Shown: piece by piece, positions 61,064 to 64,000 of the stretch | Numbering within the stretch: the stretch's first letter is position 1 | Layout of the letters: every line of letters begins with the position of its first letter | The notes under the pieces: generated by a model | Databases searched by the model: none | The model's input: only the letters and a program-made list of their open reading frames with translations | Told to the model about the DNA's origin: nothing | Origin: Nocardioides sediminis | GTDB lineage: Bacteria; Actinomycetota; Actinomycetes; Propionibacteriales; Nocardioidaceae | Direction of reading: 5' to 3' | Length of the DNA stretch: 64,000 bases | Assembly (NCBI RefSeq): GCF_003047295.1 | Contig: NZ_PZYZ01000005.1 | Coordinates: 124,001 to 188,000 of the forward strand | Made by a program: the position numbers and the translations under genes

Positions 61064-62389
61064 TCAGCGGACGAGGCAGGGACGCTTGGGGTCGAAGCTC
61101 CAGTCCGGCACGAGGTACTGCATGGCCGCGGCGTCGTCCCGCGCCCCGAGCCCGTGCTCGAGGTAGAGCTCGTGTGCCTCGACGAGGCGGTCGCGGTCCA
61201 GCGAGACGCCCAGCCCGGGCGTCTCCGGCACGGCGACGTGCCCGTCCACGATCTCCAGCGGCGCCCGGGTGAGCCCCTGGCCGTCCTGCCAGATCCAGTG
61301 CGTGTCGAGCGCGGTGATCTCCCCCGGCGCCGCGGCGCCGACCTGGGTGAACATCGCGAGCGAGACGTCGAAGTGGTTGTTGGAGTGCGAGCCCCACGTC
61401 AGCCCGAAGTCGTGGCACAGCTGCGCCACGCGCACCGAGCCCGCCATGGTCCAGAAGTGCGGGTCGGCGAGCGGGATGTCGACGGCGTTGATGCGCACGG
61501 CGTCCGCCATCTGCCGCCAGTCGGTGGCGACCATGTTGGTGGCGGTGCGGAGTCCGGTACGCCGCTTGAACTCGGCCATCACCTCGCGGCCGGAGTAGCC
61601 GCCCTCGGCGCCGCACGGGTCCTCGGCGTACGCGAGCACGTCGCCCTTGCCCCTGAGGAGGCTGACGGCCTCGTCGAGGAGCCACCCGCCGTTGGGGTCG
61701 AGCGTGATCCGCGCGTCGGGGAACCGCTGGTGCAGCGCGGTGACCGCGGCGACCTCCTCCTCGCCGGCGAGCACGCCGCCCTTGAGCTTGAAGTCGCTGA
61801 AGCCGTAGCGCGCCCGCGCCGCCTCCGCGAGCCGTACGACGCCCTCGGGCGTCATCGCCTCCTCGCGGCGTACGCGCTCCCAGGCGTCCACGCCGTCGGG
61901 CTCCCGCAGGTAGGGCAGGTCGGTGCGGTCGGGGTCGCCGACGTAGAAGAGGTAGCCCAGCATCGGCACCCTGGTGCGCTGCTGGCCGTCGCCGAGGAGC
62001 TCGGCAACGGGGACGCCGAGCTCCTGCCCGGACAGGTCGAGCAGCGCCGACTCCAGCGCGGTGACCGCGTGGATGGTGGTCCGCAGGTCGAAGGTCTGCA
62101 GCCCGCGGCCGCCGGCGTCGCGGTCGGCGAAGCGGGTGGCGACCTGCCGCAGCAGGGTGCGGTAGCGAGGGACCGGCTGCCCGACCAGCAGCTCGACCGC
62201 GTCGGCGATCGTGGCGCGGATCGCCTCGCCGCCGGGCACCTCGCCGAGACCCTCGCGGCCCTCGGAGTCGGTGACGATGGCGATGTTGCGGGTGAAGAAG
62301 GGGCCGTGGGCGCCGCTCAGGTTGAGCAGCATCGAGTCGTGGCCGGCGACCGGGACGACGTCGACCTTCGCGATGGTCGGTGCGCTCAT
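61064..62389 (-). CDS. gudD: Glucarate dehydratase
   Basis: A 441-residue enolase-superfamily enzyme dehydrating D-glucarate to 5-keto-4-deoxyglucarate. Family regions seen are [13 protein letters not shown] (the KxK acid-base pair), TLDPNGGW and [21 protein letters not shown] (metal ligands), and [13 protein letters not shown] (catalytic His region). [18 protein letters not shown] is typical of GudD. ATG at 62389 overlaps the upstream dehydrogenase stop as ATGA. Confidence 0.93.
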   Translation of the reverse strand: MSAPTIAKVDVVPVAGHDSMLLNLSGAHGPFFTRNIAIVTDSEGREGLGEVPGGEAIRATIADAVELLVGQPVPRYRTLLRQVATRFADRDAGGRGLQTFDLRTTIHAVTALESALLDLSGQELGVPVAELLGDGQQRTRVPMLGYLFYVGDPDRTDLPYLREPDGVDAWERVRREEAMTPEGVVRLAEAARARYGFSDFKLKGGVLAGEEEVAAVTALHQRFPDARITLDPNGGWLLDEAVSLLRGKGDVLAYAEDPCGAEGGYSGREVMAEFKRRTGLRTATNMVATDWRQMADAVRINAVDIPLADPHFWTMAGSVRVAQLCHDFGLTWGSHSNNHFDVSLAMFTQVGAAAPGEITALDTHWIWQDGQGLTRAPLEIVDGHVAVPETPGLGVSLDRDRLVEAHELYLEHGLGARDDAAAMQYLVPDWSFDPKRPCLVR

Positions 62390-63909
62390 CGTTCGAGGGT
62401 CCCGTCGACGCGGCGGGTCAGGCCCCACGGGTTGTCGTCGCGCACGGCCTCGGGCAGCAGGTCGGCGGGCACGTCCTGGTAGGCCACCGGGCGCTGGAAG
62501 CGCTCGATCGCCAGGCTGCCGACGCTGGTGGTGCGGCTGTCGGAGGTCGCGGGGAACGGGCCGCCGTGGACCATCGCGTGGCCGACCTCGACGCCGGTCG
62601 GCCAGCCGTTGAAGAGGATCCGGCCGGCCTTGAGCTCCAGGACCGGGATGAGCTTGGCGGCGTCGGCGCTGTCGGCGGACGTCGCGTGGACCGTGGCGGT
62701 GAGCTGGCCCTCGAGGTCGGCGAGCCGCGGCAGGAGCGCGTCGACGTCGTCGTACCGGACCACGACGCCGGAGGCGCCGAAGACCTCGTGGGCGACCGCG
62801 CTGTCGGCGGTGAGCAGCTCGACCGGCGCCTCCGCGACGATCGGCGCGGGTGCGTGGTCGCCGCCCTCGGAGCCGCTGGCCACGACGCTGACGCCCTCGG
62901 TGTCGCGGAGCGCGGAGGTGCCGCTCGCGTAGGCCTCGGCGATGCCGGGGGTGAGCATCCGCTGGCCTGTGCTGGCCTTCACGGCCTCGGCGGTGGCGGC
63001 CAGGAACGCGTCACCGGCGTCACCGGCCGGCAAGAAGAGCAGGCCGGGGTTGGTGCAGAACTGGCCGGCGCCCAGCGTCAGCGACCCGACGTACGCCTCG
63101 GCGAACGCCGTGGTGTCGGCCTCGGCGAGCGCGCCGGGGAGCACGACGACCGGGTTGATCGACGACATCTCGGCGTAGACGGGGATCGGCACGGCGCGCT
63201 TGGCGGCCGTCTCGACGAGCGCGAGGCCGCCGGCTCGGGAGCCGGTGAAGCCGACCGCGGTGATCCGCGGGTCACCCACGAGCGCCTGGCCGAGCTCGAT
63301 GCCGCTCTGCCCCTCGCCGGCGAGCAGGAACGAGAACGTGCCGGAGTGCAGGCCCGCGCGCTCGACGGCGCGGCCGACCGCGGCGGCGACGAGCGCGCCG
63401 GTGCGCGGGTGGGCCGGGTGGCCCTTGACCACCACCGGGCAGCCGGCGGCGAGCGCGGAGGCGGTGTCGCCGCCCGCGGTCGAGAACGCGAGCGGGAAGT
63501 TGCTGGCGCCGAAGACGGCGACCGGGCCGAGCGGGACCATCCGCTGGCGGATGTCGGCGCGCGGCAGCGGCTCGCGCAGCGGCATCGCGGGGTCGATGCG
63601 CACGCCGAGGTGGTCGCCCTGGCGGACCACCCCCGCGAACATCCGCAGCTGGCCCGTCGTACGCCCGACCTCGCCCGTGATGCGGCCCACCGGGAGGCTG
63701 CTCTCGGCGACGGCGGCCTCGATGATCGCGTCCTTGTCGGCCTCGATCTCCTCGGCGACGAGCTCGAGGAACTCGGCCCGCTGGGTGGGGGTGGTGGCGC
63801 GGTTCGACGCGAACGCCTCGGCGGCAGCGGTGGTCGCGGCCTCGACGTCGGCGGAGTCGGCCGGAGTGCCGGCGATGACGGAGCGGGCCTGGTCAGCGGT
63901 GCTGGTCAT
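62386..63909 (-). CDS. 2,5-dioxovalerate (alpha-ketoglutaric semialdehyde) dehydrogenase
   Basis: A 507-residue NADP-dependent aldehyde dehydrogenase. It converts 2,5-dioxopentanoate to 2-oxoglutarate, the last step of the glucarate route. The catalytic Cys lies in GQFCTNPG, the general base Glu in AEMSSINPV, and FTGSRAGG is the cofactor loop. The sequences [26 protein letters not shown] and [21 protein letters not shown] are characteristic of this subfamily. ATG at 63909 has GAGAGG about 6 bases upstream. Confidence 0.92.
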   Translation of the reverse strand: MTSTADQARSVIAGTPADSADVEAATTAAAEAFASNRATTPTQRAEFLELVAEEIEADKDAIIEAAVAESSLPVGRITGEVGRTTGQLRMFAGVVRQGDHLGVRIDPAMPLREPLPRADIRQRMVPLGPVAVFGASNFPLAFSTAGGDTASALAAGCPVVVKGHPAHPRTGALVAAAVGRAVERAGLHSGTFSFLLAGEGQSGIELGQALVGDPRITAVGFTGSRAGGLALVETAAKRAVPIPVYAEMSSINPVVVLPGALAEADTTAFAEAYVGSLTLGAGQFCTNPGLLFLPAGDAGDAFLAATAEAVKASTGQRMLTPGIAEAYASGTSALRDTEGVSVVASGSEGGDHAPAPIVAEAPVELLTADSAVAHEVFGASGVVVRYDDVDALLPRLADLEGQLTATVHATSADSADAAKLIPVLELKAGRILFNGWPTGVEVGHAMVHGGPFPATSDSRTTSVGSLAIERFQRPVAYQDVPADLLPEAVRDDNPWGLTRRVDGTLER

Positions 63910-63969
63910 GGGTTCCTCTCGAGAACGGAAGACGTGGCTGGTGTCGTGGCTGGTCTCGACCGTACGACG

Positions 63970-64000
63970 TCAGGAGATGCGGGCGATCAGGTCTCGGAGC
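63970..64000 (-). CDS. C-terminal end of a further gene, possibly kdgD
   Basis: On the minus strand the last codons read LRDLIARIS followed by TGA at 63970-63972. This looks like the helical C-terminus of an enzyme, and the position upstream of the dioxovalerate dehydrogenase fits 5-dehydro-4-deoxyglucarate dehydratase. Only nine residues are visible, so the identity is a guess from context. Confidence 0.3.
   Translation of the reverse strand, partial: LRDLIARIS

Overview
The window reads as one contiguous piece of chromosome from a very GC-rich actinobacterium, most likely a Nocardioides-like member of the Propionibacteriales. That is an inference. It rests on the base composition, on actinobacterial protein families (DUF3073, DUF3151, DUF3311, DUF3817, a 13E12-type HNH nuclease, a SigE-family sigma operon), on the small PurL plus PurS plus PurQ arrangement, on an actinobacterial LexA box, and on about nineteen genes whose start codon lies 6-8 bases after a TANNNT -10 hexamer, the signature of leaderless mRNA. 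No rRNA, tRNA, CRISPR array, prophage or clear insertion sequence was seen.

Layout. 0-2.6 kb: the 3' part of a beta-propeller protein, then a valine/leucine-type amino-acid dehydrogenase, both on the plus strand, followed by a repeat-rich gap. 2.6-38.8 kb: a dispersed purine supercluster, all pur genes on the minus strand (purM, purF, purL, purQ, purS, purC, purB, purD, purA), interleaved with unrelated genes. Embedded at 7.1-15.8 kb is a tightly coupled nine-gene operon: a branched-chain-amino-acid-type ABC transporter (livK-livG-livF-livH-livM), an acyl-CoA ligase, a TetR regulator, a 3-hydroxybutyrate-dehydrogenase-like SDR and an alpha/beta hydrolase. It has a near-consensus promoter and a hairpin after the binding-protein gene. 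20.6-22.7 kb holds a DUF1906/peptidoglycan-binding protein convergent with an M23 peptidase. 34.4-37.5 kb holds an SDR and an ABC-2 exporter.

38.9-50 kb: a diacylglycerol-kinase-like lipid kinase, a LuxR-type regulator facing class I lysyl-tRNA synthetase, a nitrilase-family hydrolase, a GntR regulator leading into DUF3151, DUF3311 and an SSS-family symporter, a secreted choice-of-anchor-L protein with a lysine-rich segment, and class II fructose-bisphosphate aldolase. 50-54 kb: a sigma/anti-sigma-like operon, an SpoU methyltransferase and a DedA protein. 54-60 kb: pyrE, an aminotransferase, a Nudix hydrolase, small proteins, and the HNH/DUF222 gene whose promoter spacer is exactly filled by a LexA box. 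61-64 kb: D-glucarate catabolism (gudD and 2,5-dioxovalerate dehydrogenase), probably with kdgD starting at the window edge.

The most interesting observations are: a hairpin plus U-tract in the leader of purA that looks like a transcription attenuator; an in-frame insertion of a short palindromic-repeat sequence inside purC; a gene that appears to start at CTG overlapping the purC stop; a sigma-like protein carrying the N-terminal motif of its neighbouring anti-sigma-like protein; the pattern of leaderless promoters, including divergent pairs; and a set of intergenic inverted repeats and a GGAAGTGCCCGGTC repeat that the genes do not explain.
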